DNA of 64,000 nt from Ornithobacterium rhinotracheale (GCF_022832975.1 NZ_CP094846.1:496001-560000); one strand, 5' to 3'; numbered from the stretch's first letter, positions 16,628 to 26,712 are shown. Translations and numbers: made by a program. The notes: generated by a model from the sequence alone, not told the origin.

Positions 16628-17005
16628 ATGAAAAAGATATTGTGTATTTTAATGAGTATGATGATGCTTCTATCATCTACCGCTTTTGTGAGAGGCGCGA
16701 GTCTCTTGGCAGGAGAAAGTACGCGCTCCACAGTTTTTCATCATAGAAATTCTTCAAAAACTAATATTGCAAATAGCAGAACAGCGGTGTTGCTAAACGC
16801 ATCTGAGACAGATGAGCAAGAACTAGAGCAGCAGGAGCTGGCGCAAGAAGATTTTTGCCCTCAGTTTTTAGCGCAGTTCTACTTATTTCAGTTATTAAAT
16901 AAAGAGAGTTCTTCAAACCCTTTTGTAAAGAGCCAGCACTTAGAGCTCTTATCATACACACCTGTGTATATTTTATTCCATTCTATTCGACTATACTCGT
17001 GCTAA
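16628..17005 (+). CDS. Small putative secreted protein upstream of urease
   Basis: The 125-residue product begins with a plausible signal peptide (MKKILCILMSMMMLLSS...RGAS). It then has a Ser/Thr/Asn-rich stretch and a Glu/Gln-rich stretch (ETDEQELEQQELAQED), and ends with an aromatic and leucine-rich segment. I do not recognise it. It shares the promoter region and strand with ureA, 189 bp away across a structured leader. It may be a small envelope protein or merely a leader cistron. Confidence 0.5.
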   Translation: MKKILCILMSMMMLLSSTAFVRGASLLAGESTRSTVFHHRNSSKTNIANSRTAVLLNASETDEQELEQQELAQEDFCPQFLAQFYLFQLLNKESSSNPFVKSQHLELLSYTPVYILFHSIRLYSC

Positions 17006-17058
17006 TTTTTTAAAATCATTAGCAAAGAATAGTTGTACCCTAAATTTTCTTATTTCAC

Positions 17059-17085
17059 TTAGGCTAAAATCTATGATTTAGCTAA
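17059..17085 (+). promoter_or_regulatory. Hairpin 1 in the ureA leader
   Basis: TTAG-g-CTAAA pairs with TTTAGCTAA around an 8-nt loop, with one bulged G. It lies 110 bp upstream of ureA. Confidence 0.45.
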
Positions 17086-17100
17086 TGGTTTTGTATGCTA

Positions 17101-17139
17101 TTTTCTAGACGAAAAAAATCAATTTTTTCATCTAGAAAA
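17101..17139 (+). promoter_or_regulatory. Hairpin 2 in the ureA leader (17-bp inverted repeat)
   Basis: The left arm TTTTCTAGACGAAAAAA and its right-hand partner pair at 16 of 17 positions around a 5-nt loop. No T-tract follows directly, so it is not a standard terminator. It lies 55 bp upstream of the ureA start and may act on read-through, RNA stability or protein binding. Confidence 0.6.
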
Positions 17140-17194
17140 GGCGTGGCTATGTCCGAAAAAAAAGAACAAAAAATCAAAACTAAATCATACAAAT

Positions 17195-17497
17195 ATGCAT
17201 TTAACACCAAGAGAAACAGAGAAGCTAATGCTGCACTTTGCAGGAGAATTGGCTCAAAAGAGAAAAGACAGAGGTTTAAAACTTAATTACCCAGAGTCTA
17301 TAGCATTAATCAGTAGTTTTTTACTAGAAGGCGCTCGCGATGGAAAGTCTGTAGCGGAACTTATGCAAGCAGGAGCGCAAGTGCTCACACGAGAGGATGT
17401 GATGCCAGGAGTTCCAGAAATGGTACACGAGGTGCAGATAGAGGCAACTTTCCCAGATGGGACTAAACTTGTAACCGTGCACAATCCAATTCGTTAA
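17195..17497 (+). CDS. ureA: Urease gamma subunit
   Basis: This is the smallest structural subunit of nickel urease, at 100 residues the normal length. The start [12 protein letters not shown] and the [21 protein letters not shown] segment are diagnostic. It is first of the structural genes, and ureB starts 18 bp after its stop. The leader upstream holds two hairpins. An overlapping frame from 17095 starts within the leader and is not favoured. Confidence 0.97.
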   Translation: MHLTPRETEKLMLHFAGELAQKRKDRGLKLNYPESIALISSFLLEGARDGKSVAELMQAGAQVLTREDVMPGVPEMVHEVQIEATFPDGTKLVTVHNPIR

Positions 17498-17515
17498 TCA
17501 AAAGAAAATAAAAAA

Positions 17516-17890
17516 ATGATACCAGGAGAAATTTTTGTAAAAGAAGGTGAAATCATCTGCAACGAAGGCAGAAGAACCACCAAAATCAAAGTTATAAATA
17601 CAGGAGATAGACCTATACAAGTAGGTTCTCACTTTCACTTTTTTGAAGTAAACAAGGCAATGAAATTCAACCGAGAAGAGGCTTTCGGTATGCGATTGAA
17701 CATCGTGGCTAGCACCGCGGTGAGATTTGAGCCAGGAGAAGAAAAAGAAGTAGAACTTGTTGAGCTAGGCGGAAGAAAACGCGTGGTAGGGTTCAATAAT
17801 TTAGTAAATGGTTCAGTAGTTTCAGAAGCCACTAAAAACGAAAGTTTGAATAAAGTAGAAAGTTTAAAATTTGAAAATCTTAAAAAATGA
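17516..17890 (+). CDS. ureB: Urease beta subunit
   Basis: The 124-residue structural subunit has the conserved [12 protein letters not shown] start and [17 protein letters not shown] motif. A lysine/asparagine-rich tail of about 20 residues extends beyond the conserved core. Its stop overlaps the ureC ATG by 4 bp (ATGA), giving translational coupling. It is kept as a separate gene from ureA, unlike Helicobacter, where the gamma and beta parts are fused. Confidence 0.97.
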   Translation: MIPGEIFVKEGEIICNEGRRTTKIKVINTGDRPIQVGSHFHFFEVNKAMKFNREEAFGMRLNIVASTAVRFEPGEEKEVELVELGGRKRVVGFNNLVNGSVVSEATKNESLNKVESLKFENLKK

Positions 17891-19608
17891 GTTTAAAAGT
17901 AGATAGAAGACAGTATGCCAATATTCTCGGGCCTACTGCTGGAGATAAAATTCGATTGGGAGATACCAACATCATTATAGAAATAGAGAAAGACTATGTT
18001 CATTACGGGGACGAAGCCATCTTTGGTGGAGGAAAAACAGTGCGCGATGGAATGGGGCAAAATGTGAATGCAAAAAGATCAGACGGTGTTCTAGATTTAT
18101 GTATTACAGGAGCTACAATCCTAGACCACTGGGGAATCGTAAAAGCAGATATTGGGATAAAAGATGGAAAAATCGTAGGAATTGGTAAGGCAGGAAATCC
18201 AGATACAATGGATGGCGTAACGCCAGGAATGGTTATCGGGGCATCTACCGAAGTACACGGAGGAAATGGCTACATCGTAACAGCGGGCGGAATCGATACC
18301 CATATTCACTTTATTTGCCCTCAACAGATTGAAACTGCTTTATACAGCGGAATCACAACTATGATAGGTGGGGGAACTGGTCCAAACGATGGAACCAATG
18401 CTACCACTTGCACGCCAGGGGCATTCAACATTAGAAAAATGCTAGAGGCTTGTGAGGAATATCCTATGAACATCGGATTGTTTGGAAAAGGGAACTGTTC
18501 TGCCACTCAGCCACTCATCGAGCAAATCGAAGCGGGTGTCTTGGGCGTGAAAATTCACGAAGATTGGGGAGCTACACCAGCCACTATTGATGCTGCTTTG
18601 AAGGTAGCAGATGAGTATGATGTGCAAGTCGCAATCCACACCGATACCTTGAACGAGGCAGGTTTCTTGGAAGATACCATGGCGGCAATCAATGGTAGAG
18701 TGATTCACACATTCCACACCGAAGGTGCAGGAGGAGGACACGCGCCAGACATCATCAAAGCAGCGATGTATCCAAATGTATTGCCAGCGTCTACAAACCC
18801 TACAAGACCTTACACTGTAAACACAATCGATGAGCATTTAGACATGCTTATGGTGTGCCACCATTTAAGTAAAGAAATCCCAGAAGATGTGGCTTTTGCG
18901 GATTCTAGAATTAGACCAGAAACCATTGCAGCAGAGGATATTTTACACGATATGGGGGTATTTAGTATCATGAGTTCAGACTCTCAAGCTATGGGGCGTC
19001 CAGGAGAAGTAGTTACTAGAACATGGCAAACTGCTAGCAAAATGAGAGATCAGAGAGGTTATCTTGAAGAAGATGAAAAGAACCAAAATGATAACTTCCG
19101 TGCAAAAAGATATGTGGCAAAATATACAATCAACCCAGCAATAGCACACGGAATCTCAAATTATGTAGGTTCTATTGAGGTTGGCAAAATTGCCGATTTA
19201 GTAATTTGGAAACCAGCCTTATTTGGTGTGAAACCAGAAATGATTGTAAAAGGAGGATTCGTAATTGCTAGCAAAATGGGAGATCCAAATGCTTCTATCC
19301 CAACTCCACAACCAATCATTTATAGAAACATGTTTGGAGCCGATGGAAAAGCAAAATTCGGAACCTGTGCTACATTCGTTTCAAAAGCTTCTATTGAAAA
19401 CGGAAATATTGCATCTTATGGTTTACAAAAATTAGTGTTACCAGTAAGCAATTGCCGTTCAATTTCAAAAGCGGATTTAATCCACAACGATAAAACACCT
19501 GTGATTGATGTGAATCCAGAAAACTACAAAGTAAGCGTAGATGGAGAGCATATCACATGCCAGCCAGCAGAAAAGTTACCATTAGCTCAATTATACTATT
19601 TATTCTAG
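17887..19608 (+). CDS. ureC: Urease alpha subunit (catalytic)
   Basis: It hydrolyses urea to ammonia and carbamate at a binuclear nickel centre. The 573 residues fit the family. Visible elements are GGIDTHIHF (nickel His pair), Lys222 in GVKIHEDWG (the carbamylated bridging lysine), VCHHL in the mobile flap with its Cys and His, and SSDSQAMGR with the nickel-ligand Asp. All key residues appear intact, so the enzyme should be functional. It ends 64 bp before the outer-membrane protein gene inside the cluster. Confidence 0.98.
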   Translation: MSLKVDRRQYANILGPTAGDKIRLGDTNIIIEIEKDYVHYGDEAIFGGGKTVRDGMGQNVNAKRSDGVLDLCITGATILDHWGIVKADIGIKDGKIVGIGKAGNPDTMDGVTPGMVIGASTEVHGGNGYIVTAGGIDTHIHFICPQQIETALYSGITTMIGGGTGPNDGTNATTCTPGAFNIRKMLEACEEYPMNIGLFGKGNCSATQPLIEQIEAGVLGVKIHEDWGATPATIDAALKVADEYDVQVAIHTDTLNEAGFLEDTMAAINGRVIHTFHTEGAGGGHAPDIIKAAMYPNVLPASTNPTRPYTVNTIDEHLDMLMVCHHLSKEIPEDVAFADSRIRPETIAAEDILHDMGVFSIMSSDSQAMGRPGEVVTRTWQTASKMRDQRGYLEEDEKNQNDNFRAKRYVAKYTINPAIAHGISNYVGSIEVGKIADLVIWKPALFGVKPEMIVKGGFVIASKMGDPNASIPTPQPIIYRNMFGADGKAKFGTCATFVSKASIENGNIASYGLQKLVLPVSNCRSISKADLIHNDKTPVIDVNPENYKVSVDGEHITCQPAEKLPLAQLYYLF

Positions 19609-19672
19609 TAGAATTTTCAAGACTTAAGGCTTGTTTTTTAAGCCTTAAGTCTATTAAAAAAAACAAACCAAA

Positions 19673-20278
19673 ATGATGAAAATATTATTAAACACATTAT
19701 TAATCTTAGCTGCAAGTGCTAGCCTTATGGCTCAGTCATTTGGGCAGAGAATAGGAAAAGATGAGGCAGGGCCAAAAGGAAATATACTAGTTTATGGTTC
19801 CTTAGATTACTCTAAGAATGTAACGCCTGCGGGCAGTGCCAGCGAATTTGGAACAAGCCCCAATGCAAGCATTCCTTTAGGCGTAGGGTACTTTATCAAT
19901 AACAATGATTTGATTGGGGTAAACTTTGCATTTGCTCAGCAAAAGGCAGACAGCCATGTAAATTCTAGACAAAGCGAAGTAGGGATTTGGTATAGCCCTT
20001 CCGTTATGTTAGGCAAATATTTTGGGCTAATTGCTCAGTTTGATGCACACTATGTATGGGGCGAACAAAATAATGAAAAATATGATGGATACCGACTAAG
20101 AGCTTATCCAATGTTAGGCGTTTTCTTAGGAAATGGATGGGCATTAAAATTCAAATTTGGAGAATTATCTATGCTTTCTACCAAGAGAGATGCAGGCTGG
20201 AGCCATGACTATGTAGCAGGACTAAGTGGAGCTACATTCGGAACAGGGATTTCAAAAACTTTTAAAATTAGAAAATGA
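19673..20278 (+). CDS. Putative outer-membrane beta-barrel protein inside the urease operon
   Basis: The 201-residue protein has a signal peptide ending LMAQSFG and then alternating beta strands with aromatic girdle residues, finishing in a basic end (KTFKIRK). It resembles small 8- to 10-strand barrels. It is placed between ureC and ureE and overlaps the ureE start by 4 bp, so it is co-expressed with urease. A channel for urea, ammonium or nickel is an attractive guess, but no sequence motif proves it. Confidence 0.7.
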   Translation: MMKILLNTLLILAASASLMAQSFGQRIGKDEAGPKGNILVYGSLDYSKNVTPAGSASEFGTSPNASIPLGVGYFINNNDLIGVNFAFAQQKADSHVNSRQSEVGIWYSPSVMLGKYFGLIAQFDAHYVWGEQNNEKYDGYRLRAYPMLGVFLGNGWALKFKFGELSMLSTKRDAGWSHDYVAGLSGATFGTGISKTFKIRK

Positions 20279-20784
20279 TAATCACGCAGGCAATCGGGAA
20301 ATTAGAAAACCCTTCATCAGTAAGTAAACAAGTAGATTATTTGGATTTGGAATGGTTTGAAGCCACAAAGAAAATTCAAAGAAAAAGAACACGAGCAGGG
20401 GAGGAGGTTGCCATTAAATTTTTAAAAGAAGGGCAACGACTTTATCACCACGATATTTTATTTGAAGATGAAAATAAACTAATCGTTGTAAATATTCTGC
20501 CTTGCGAAGCCATTGTAATATCCCCTAAATCTCTCCTAGAAATGGGAACGGTGTGTTATGAAATAGGAAATAAGCATATGCCACTATTCATTCAGAATGA
20601 TGAGGTATTGATGCCTTATGAGCATCCTATGTTTAGATGGCTAGAAGCCAGTGGATACAATCCTGAAAAAAGAGAGGAAAGATTGCTAAACTTATTAAAG
20701 TCTAATGTGGAGCCACATTCACATGCAATTTCTGGCACTTCCCTTTTTACCAAAATTTTAAATCTAGCTTCAACAAAAGAGTAA
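20275..20784 (+). CDS. ureE: Urease accessory protein UreE (nickel metallochaperone)
   Basis: It delivers nickel to the UreG-UreF-UreD complex. The 169 residues show the UreE domain order, with GEEVAIKFLKEGQRLYHHD followed by the nickel-binding region. The C-terminus has only HSHAIS rather than a long His-rich tail, so nickel storage is probably modest. The start overlaps the preceding barrel gene by 4 bp. Confidence 0.9.
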   Translation: MIITQAIGKLENPSSVSKQVDYLDLEWFEATKKIQRKRTRAGEEVAIKFLKEGQRLYHHDILFEDENKLIVVNILPCEAIVISPKSLLEMGTVCYEIGNKHMPLFIQNDEVLMPYEHPMFRWLEASGYNPEKREERLLNLLKSNVEPHSHAISGTSLFTKILNLASTKE

Positions 20785-20787
20785 TTT

Positions 20788-21477
20788 ATGCAAACATCTT
20801 TTTTAGGAAGTTTATTACACTTATCAGATCCCACTTTACCCATCGGGGGCTATACCCATTCAAATGGGCTAGAGACCTATGTTCAGAAAAAAATAGTGAA
20901 AGATGCACAATCTGCAGAGACCTTTGTGGTGAATATGCTTAAACATAACATGAAGTATAACGATGGTGCCTTTGTGAGATTTGCTTACGAGGCAGCCAGT
21001 CGCAATGATTTAGCGCAAATTTTGGCACTAGACAAAGAATGTACTGCATTAAAATGCCCAAAAGAAATCAGAGAAGCAAGTCAAAAACTAGGGATAAGAG
21101 TAATAAAAATCTTCATAAGACAAAAAAGTTTTGAATTAATTAATGAGTATCAAAAAGCTGTGAAAAATAAAAAAGCAGATACCAATTATAGCGTAGTATT
21201 TGGGCTCTTTTCATACTTATTGCAAATTCCATTGAGAGAGGCACTTTTTGCTTTCTATTACAACGCAGCCATTGGTATGATAACCAATGCCGTGAAACTG
21301 GTGCCTCTAGGGCAATTGGAAGGGCAAGATATACTTTTTAGGCTCCAGCCCATTTTGCAGGAAGTAACAGAGGAAACGCTCCAAATCATGCAAGAAGAAA
21401 TCGGGCTATGCAACCCAGCATTTGATATCAGATGCATGCAGCATGAGCGTTTATATTCAAGACTTTATATGTCATAA
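20788..21477 (+). CDS. ureF: Urease accessory protein UreF
   Basis: This all-helical GTPase-regulating chaperone bridges UreD and UreG. The 229 residues include the conserved [20 protein letters not shown] segment near the N-terminus and [15 protein letters not shown] toward the C-terminus. It starts 3 bp after ureE, within the operon. Confidence 0.93.
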   Translation: MQTSFLGSLLHLSDPTLPIGGYTHSNGLETYVQKKIVKDAQSAETFVVNMLKHNMKYNDGAFVRFAYEAASRNDLAQILALDKECTALKCPKEIREASQKLGIRVIKIFIRQKSFELINEYQKAVKNKKADTNYSVVFGLFSYLLQIPLREALFAFYYNAAIGMITNAVKLVPLGQLEGQDILFRLQPILQEVTEETLQIMQEEIGLCNPAFDIRCMQHERLYSRLYMS

Positions 21478-21506
21478 AAATTAAAATAATTAAAAAACAA
21501 CCAAAA

Positions 21507-22148
21507 ATGAATTCAGAAAGAAAATATATAAAAGTAGGAGTGGCAGGACCAGTAGGTTCTGGGAAAACTGCACTTCTAGAAAGATTAAGCCGACAACTTT
21601 ATGGTACTTATAATCTTGGCGTTATCACCAATGATATTTATACCAAAGAAGATGCAGAATTTATGGCAAAAAATAGTTTGTTGCCACAAGATAGAATCAT
21701 AGGAGTAGAAACAGGAGGTTGCCCTCACACTGCGATCCGCGAAGATGCGAGTATGAACCTAGAGGCAGTAGACGAGCTTGTAGAACGCTTCCCAGACATA
21801 GAATTGATTTTAATTGAAAGTGGAGGAGATAACTTATCAGCCACCTTCAGTCCAGACTTGGCAGATGTTACCATTTTTATCATCGATGTGGCAGAGGGCG
21901 AAAAAATCCCAAGAAAAGGAGGACCTGGAATCACTCGTTCAGACCTGTTGGTAATCAATAAAATAGATTTGGCACCACATGTAGGAGCAAGCCTAGAAGT
22001 AATGGAGCGCGACGCTAGAAGAATGCGTGGCGGAGCCCCATTTGTGTTTACCAACTTAAAAACAGATGAAGGGCTACAGTCAGTCATCGGTTGGATTAAA
22101 AAATATGCACTCTTAGAAGAAGTAGAAGAACCCAATCTTGTGAGATAA
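21507..22148 (+). CDS. ureG: Urease accessory GTPase UreG
   Basis: This SIMIBI-class GTPase powers nickel insertion. The 213 residues show P-loop [10 protein letters not shown], the [11 protein letters not shown] motif, the conserved [14 protein letters not shown] nickel-binding Cys-Pro-His, and [11 protein letters not shown] for guanine recognition. ureD starts immediately after its stop. Confidence 0.97.
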   Translation: MNSERKYIKVGVAGPVGSGKTALLERLSRQLYGTYNLGVITNDIYTKEDAEFMAKNSLLPQDRIIGVETGGCPHTAIREDASMNLEAVDELVERFPDIELILIESGGDNLSATFSPDLADVTIFIIDVAEGEKIPRKGGPGITRSDLLVINKIDLAPHVGASLEVMERDARRMRGGAPFVFTNLKTDEGLQSVIGWIKKYALLEEVEEPNLVR

Positions 22149-22934
22149 ATGGATTGTAAACTACATATACAAGCAGGCTTTAAAAATGAAAAATCTTACC
22201 TAAAAGATGTGTTTTTAACGCGTCCTTTTAGGTTAGTTCCCGTGGGGCAGCGAAAAAATGACAATAAACTTTATGCCATGATTATGAGCTCTTCGCCAGG
22301 AATATTAAGCGGAGACCATTATGACTTAAAGATTGATCTAGACGCCAAAACCAATTTGCAAATCCAGTCTCAGTCCTATCAAAGATTATTTAATATGGAC
22401 GGAGAGGCAAGCCAAACGATGCAGGTGGAAGTAGGCGATGAGTCGTTTTTTTCCTATGTTCCGCATCCTATTGTGCCACACGAAAATTCAACATTTAAAA
22501 GCAAAACAAGCGTGAAAATGGGCGAGAAAAGCCGTGTGATTTTAAGCGAAATCATTACTTGTGGAAGAAAACACCACGGGGAGCTTTTTAAATTCAAGCA
22601 TTTTCAAAATTTAATGGAAATTAAATACCAAGATCAGCTAGTGCTGAAGGATAATGTGATTTTAAAACCTCAGCAAATTCCAATCAGTAGCATCGGGATT
22701 TTGGAGGAATTTACTCACCAAGGCACGCTAGTATATTACTCAACCGATAAAGACGAAAACATTGCTGAATGGGTAGAGAAAATTTATGAAAAGGCAAATG
22801 ATAATAATTTATTAGAATTTGGAATTTCAGCGATGCAAGAAGGCGGTTTTGTATTCAGAGCCTTGGGGCAAGGAGGAGAAGCTATGTATAATTTCTTTTT
22901 AGAAATACAAGATTTAATCTGGGAAAAAAATTAA
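22149..22934 (+). CDS. ureD: Urease accessory protein UreD (UreH)
   Basis: This scaffold protein binds apo-urease and channels nickel. The 261 residues have family landmarks: SSSPGILSGDHYDLKI near residue 50, the YVPHPIVPHENSTF segment, and an ISEIITCGRKHHGELF-like region. It directly abuts ureG with no gap and is followed after 2 bp by the nickel permease gene. Confidence 0.92.
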   Translation: MDCKLHIQAGFKNEKSYLKDVFLTRPFRLVPVGQRKNDNKLYAMIMSSSPGILSGDHYDLKIDLDAKTNLQIQSQSYQRLFNMDGEASQTMQVEVGDESFFSYVPHPIVPHENSTFKSKTSVKMGEKSRVILSEIITCGRKHHGELFKFKHFQNLMEIKYQDQLVLKDNVILKPQQIPISSIGILEEFTHQGTLVYYSTDKDENIAEWVEKIYEKANDNNLLEFGISAMQEGGFVFRALGQGGEAMYNFFLEIQDLIWEKN

Positions 22935-22936
22935 TT

Positions 22937-23635
22937 ATGAATACTACTTTATTGGCATTAGCCATTACATCTATATCAATCAGTTTTGTGCACACCGCCT
23001 CGGGTCCAGACCATTATTTGCCATTCATTGTGCTTTCTAAATCTAAAAGATGGAGCATGCTCAAAACAACATTCATCATGATTATTTGCGGTTTAGGACA
23101 TGTTTTGAGTTCTGTGCTTTTAGGGCTAGTGGGCGTATTTTTAGGTTGGCAACTTAACAAGATTTCTTGGTTTCAGGACATAAGAGGAAATGTATCTGGT
23201 TGGGCTTTGTTGATTTTTGGAGTAGCCTATCTGGTGTATGCCATAATCCAAGTGGTGAGAAACAAGCCACACAAGCATTTTGATGTAATGGGAGAGGATG
23301 TATATGTCTACGAGCACAATCATAGCGAAATTGTGATGCCACAAAATAGAATTAAAGTTACGCCATTGGTGCTTTTTGCCATTTTTGTCATGGGACCTAG
23401 CGAGCCGCTTATTCCTTTGTTGTTTTATTCAGGGATAAACCGTTCGGTTACAGAAATTGTGGTTTTAATCGTGAGTTTCACTACCTGCACTGTGCTCACA
23501 ATGCTACTTATGGTAATGCTCGGAAGATATGGCTATACACTCATTCAATCTCAAAATTTTGAAAAATACATGAATGTAATAAGTGGAGCCGTGGTTACGC
23601 TTTGTGGTGTGGGAGTAGTATTCTTTGGTCTATAA
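22937..23635 (+). CDS. Nickel permease, UreH-like/NiCoT-related
   Basis: The 232-residue membrane protein has about six predicted helices. A first-helix motif, HTASGPDHY, is comparable to the HAxDADHI nickel-binding signature of NiCoT transporters. A cytoplasmic His-containing stretch (KPHKHFDVMG...EHNHSE) lies mid-protein, and MGPSEPLIPLLF is in a later helix. Between ureD and a urea transporter, it most likely supplies cytoplasmic nickel for urease. Confidence 0.85.
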   Translation: MNTTLLALAITSISISFVHTASGPDHYLPFIVLSKSKRWSMLKTTFIMIICGLGHVLSSVLLGLVGVFLGWQLNKISWFQDIRGNVSGWALLIFGVAYLVYAIIQVVRNKPHKHFDVMGEDVYVYEHNHSEIVMPQNRIKVTPLVLFAIFVMGPSEPLIPLLFYSGINRSVTEIVVLIVSFTTCTVLTMLLMVMLGRYGYTLIQSQNFEKYMNVISGAVVTLCGVGVVFFGL

Positions 23636-23653
23636 AAAAATAGAATTTAAAAA

Positions 23654-24556
23654 ATGAATTTATTAAAAAAAGAAGCTCTAGTTACTCAAGTTTTAAAAGG
23701 TATAGGGCAAATCATGTTGCAAGAAAATAGCCTCACAGGATTATTATTCTTGATCGGAATATTTTTAGGAAGTTGGCAAATGGGCGTAGGCGGACTTTTG
23801 GCTACCTTGGCAGGAACTTTAGTGGCAAGATTTTTAAAGTACCCTGCCGAAGAAATCAATCAGGGATTGTATGGGTTCAGTGCCGCATTGGTGGGCGTTG
23901 CATTGACTTTTATGTTTCAATCTCAGGTGATTATTTGGGTCTTAGTCGTTTTGGGAGGAGGTTTGGCTACCGTTGTTCAGCATTTTTTTATAAGAAAAAA
24001 TATTCCCGTTTTCACACTTCCATTCATCATCATCACATGGGTTGTAGTTTTCTTATTGCACAGATTTACAGACATTCCGCCATCAGATGTTTTGTCGGCA
24101 GATATTAAAATCGATGATTTAGATGATTTTGCCACATCAATCAATGGATTTGGCGAAGTGATTTTTCAAGGAGGTTTTTGGTCTGGCGTTTTATTCTTTG
24201 CGGCAGTATTTATTAGCAATCCAGCCGCAGCACTTTATGGCTTATTCGCCTCATTGCTGGGGGCGGCACTTTCGCACCATTATGGCGAGAGCATGGAGCA
24301 AATCCATATGGGATTATTTGGATTCAATGTTGTGCTTTCAGCCATTGTATTTGCAGGATTTAAGAAAATAGACGGATTCTGGGTTTTGGTAGCCATTTTA
24401 TTGACATGGTTTATAGACATAGTCCTAGTCGAGAGCAATGCTCTAGACATTTTTGGAGGCGTGCTCACCTTCCCATTTGTTGCAGGCACATGGATTACAT
24501 TAATCATTAAAAAATATTTAGATCCAGTTTTATCAAAAATTACATTTGATTTCTAA
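23654..24556 (+). CDS. Urea transporter (UT family)
   Basis: The 300-residue integral membrane protein has two homologous halves. Each carries the UT-type signature, NQGLYGFSAALVG in the first half and IHMGLFGFNVVLSA in the second. UT channels conduct urea down its gradient. It should bring urea to cytoplasmic urease, completing the uptake route with the nickel permease. It is co-directional with short spacing on both sides. Confidence 0.9.
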   Translation: MNLLKKEALVTQVLKGIGQIMLQENSLTGLLFLIGIFLGSWQMGVGGLLATLAGTLVARFLKYPAEEINQGLYGFSAALVGVALTFMFQSQVIIWVLVVLGGGLATVVQHFFIRKNIPVFTLPFIIITWVVVFLLHRFTDIPPSDVLSADIKIDDLDDFATSINGFGEVIFQGGFWSGVLFFAAVFISNPAAALYGLFASLLGAALSHHYGESMEQIHMGLFGFNVVLSAIVFAGFKKIDGFWVLVAILLTWFIDIVLVESNALDIFGGVLTFPFVAGTWITLIIKKYLDPVLSKITFDF

Positions 24557-24566
24557 AAACATAAAA

Positions 24567-26651
24567 ATGAACAAAAAAAGAATTTTATTAAGCGTTTTAG
24601 GGCTTATTGGGCTAAACTCAGTCATGAAGGCTCAAGAAACCCAAGCTAAATTTGAAAATGATACCATTCATGATAGTAAAATGGTACATTTGAATGATTT
24701 AAAAGTAACAAGTAGTGATTTTATCAAAAACATTACAAAAATAGATTTAAACAAAGTTCCCGTAAACACAGCACAGGATTTACTTAGAAAAGTGCCAGGT
24801 CTATTCATCGCTCAGCATGCTGGAGGGGGAAAGGCAGAACAGCTTTTTTTGAGAGGTTTTGACTCCGACCACGGGACAGATGTAGCCGTTTATGCAGACG
24901 GAATGCCTGTGAACATCGTATCTCATGCCCATGGGCAAGGTTATGCAGATTTGCACTTTGTGATTCCAGAAACAATTGATTACATCGATTTCGGCAAAGG
25001 AAGTTATTACGCAGACAGAGGGGATTTCAATACCGCAGGATATGTTGATTTTAAGACTTTAAACTCAATCGATCAATCCATGGTGAAAATTGAAGGCGGA
25101 AGCTTTAATACCAAAAGACTTTACACTCAATTAAACCTTTTGCACAATCATCAAGATAGAAAGTATGCTTATGCCGCAGCGGAATATAATTATACCGACG
25201 GTCCTTTTGATGTGAAACAAAACTTTAACCGAGTAAATTTATTCTTGAAATACAACCAATGGTTTAATAATAAGCAATATGTAAATTTACAATTATCATC
25301 ATTTAATGCCGATTGGAACGCGTCTGGGCAAATCCCAACACGCGCCGTGGAGCAGAAAATCATAGGTAGATTCGGCAGTATAGACCCAACCGAGGGAGGG
25401 AACACTTCGAGAATCAACGCCTTGCTTCAATACAAAAACATCTTGAGCGATACCGAGAGATTTGAAAGTAATTTATGGTATAGCAAATACGCCTTTAATT
25501 TGTTTTCAAACTTTACATTCTATAAAGAAGACAAAAATAAAGGCGACGAAATTCAGCAAACAGATGATAGAAATATCTATGGCGGAGAAAGTAAATATAT
25601 CAAAAATTTAGATTTTGGTAATTCTCACGCAATATGGACATCGGGCGTAGGATTTAGATTCGACAATATTGGGAAATTACAACTCAACAGAGTGTTCCAG
25701 CGAGATGAATTGCTCGGAAGATTATCAGATGTTAAAGGTACAGAATCTAATCTGCATGCTTATACAAGCTTTAGATACAAAACAGGGAAATTTACAATCA
25801 ATCCAATTTTAAGGGTAGATCATTTCATGTTCAATCTTCAAAATTTACTGAAAGGAACAAATCCAGAATTAGGAAATTTAGACAAAGAATTGCCTATCGA
25901 CAAATCAGAAGAAGCTACTCGAGTGAGCCCTAAATTAGACATGTCTTATGAGCTAAGCCCAAATGCGTTGTGGTTCTTAAAAACAGGCATGGGATTCCAC
26001 TCAAACGATGCTAGAGTAGTGATTGCTCAAAATGGTAAAGAAATTTTACCATACTCATTGGGGGCAGATTTTGGCGTGAGATTAAGACCATTGCAAAACT
26101 TGATCATAACCCCTACTTTGTGGTACACATATTTGCAACAAGAGTTTGTGTATGTAGGAGACGAGGCAGTAGTAGAGCCATCTGGCAAAACAAGAAGACT
26201 GGGAGCAGATTTGAGTGTGAGATATCAACCAACCGAGAATTTATACTTTAATGCAGATGTGAGCTATGCACACGCTCGCTCTATCGACGATCCTAAGGGC
26301 GAAGACTACATTCCGCTAGCACCAATTTGGGTGAGCACTGGAGGAATCGGTTGGAACTTCCTAAATGGTTTTTCAGCCAATTTACAATACCGCTTTATGG
26401 GAGAAAATCCAGCAAATGAAGATAATACAATCAAAACCAAATCTTATTTTGTAAATGATTTATTGCTAAATTATAACAAAGAAAGATGGGGTGTGAACTT
26501 GCAAATTCAAAACTTGTTCAATGTAGAATGGAACGAAGCGCAGTTTGCCACAGAAACTCAGCTTAGAGGAGAAGCCCAGCCTATCACCGACTTGGCGTAT
26601 ACTCCTGGTACACCATTCTTTATGAAATTAGGAGTTTCATTCAAATTTTAA
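24567..26651 (+). CDS. TonB-dependent outer-membrane receptor, predicted nickel uptake
   Basis: The 694-residue protein has a signal peptide (cleavage near VMKAQ), a plug domain with LLRKVPGLFIAQHAGGGK and FLRGFDSDHGTD, and a long barrel ending in Phe (LGVSFKF). His- and Asp-rich plug loops (SHAHGQGYADLHF) would suit metal binding. The operon position directly after the urease, nickel permease and urea transporter genes argues for a nickel complex as substrate, analogous to FrpB4. The ATG at 24567 is chosen because it starts the signal peptide; the longer frame overlaps the transporter gene. Confidence 0.88.
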   Translation: MNKKRILLSVLGLIGLNSVMKAQETQAKFENDTIHDSKMVHLNDLKVTSSDFIKNITKIDLNKVPVNTAQDLLRKVPGLFIAQHAGGGKAEQLFLRGFDSDHGTDVAVYADGMPVNIVSHAHGQGYADLHFVIPETIDYIDFGKGSYYADRGDFNTAGYVDFKTLNSIDQSMVKIEGGSFNTKRLYTQLNLLHNHQDRKYAYAAAEYNYTDGPFDVKQNFNRVNLFLKYNQWFNNKQYVNLQLSSFNADWNASGQIPTRAVEQKIIGRFGSIDPTEGGNTSRINALLQYKNILSDTERFESNLWYSKYAFNLFSNFTFYKEDKNKGDEIQQTDDRNIYGGESKYIKNLDFGNSHAIWTSGVGFRFDNIGKLQLNRVFQRDELLGRLSDVKGTESNLHAYTSFRYKTGKFTINPILRVDHFMFNLQNLLKGTNPELGNLDKELPIDKSEEATRVSPKLDMSYELSPNALWFLKTGMGFHSNDARVVIAQNGKEILPYSLGADFGVRLRPLQNLIITPTLWYTYLQQEFVYVGDEAVVEPSGKTRRLGADLSVRYQPTENLYFNADVSYAHARSIDDPKGEDYIPLAPIWVSTGGIGWNFLNGFSANLQYRFMGENPANEDNTIKTKSYFVNDLLLNYNKERWGVNLQIQNLFNVEWNEAQFATETQLRGEAQPITDLAYTPGTPFFMKLGVSFKF

Positions 26652-26667
26652 TCAAAATTAATTAGAA

Positions 26668-26702
26668 CAAAATACCAAAAGAGCACAATCTTTGGTATTT
26701 TG
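26668..26702 (+). terminator. Terminator after the urease-linked TonB receptor
   Basis: Perfect 12-bp arms CAAAATACCAAA and TTTGGTATTTTG flank an 11-nt loop and are followed by a T-rich stretch. It lies only 10 bp before the AraC-type regulator's ATG, so that gene either has a promoter in the hairpin or depends on read-through. Confidence 0.85.
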
Positions 26703-26712
26703 TCTTTTTACT

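Noticed and set aside
17095-17286. Small Lys/Arg-rich frame overlapping ureA
   Set aside because: It runs through the 17-bp inverted repeat and into ureA in another frame, with no recognisable domain.
16628-17286. Known nickel riboswitch (NiCo class) ahead of ureA
   Set aside because: The hairpins are AT-rich simple stems and do not show the four-helix junction or its conserved G-rich bulges.
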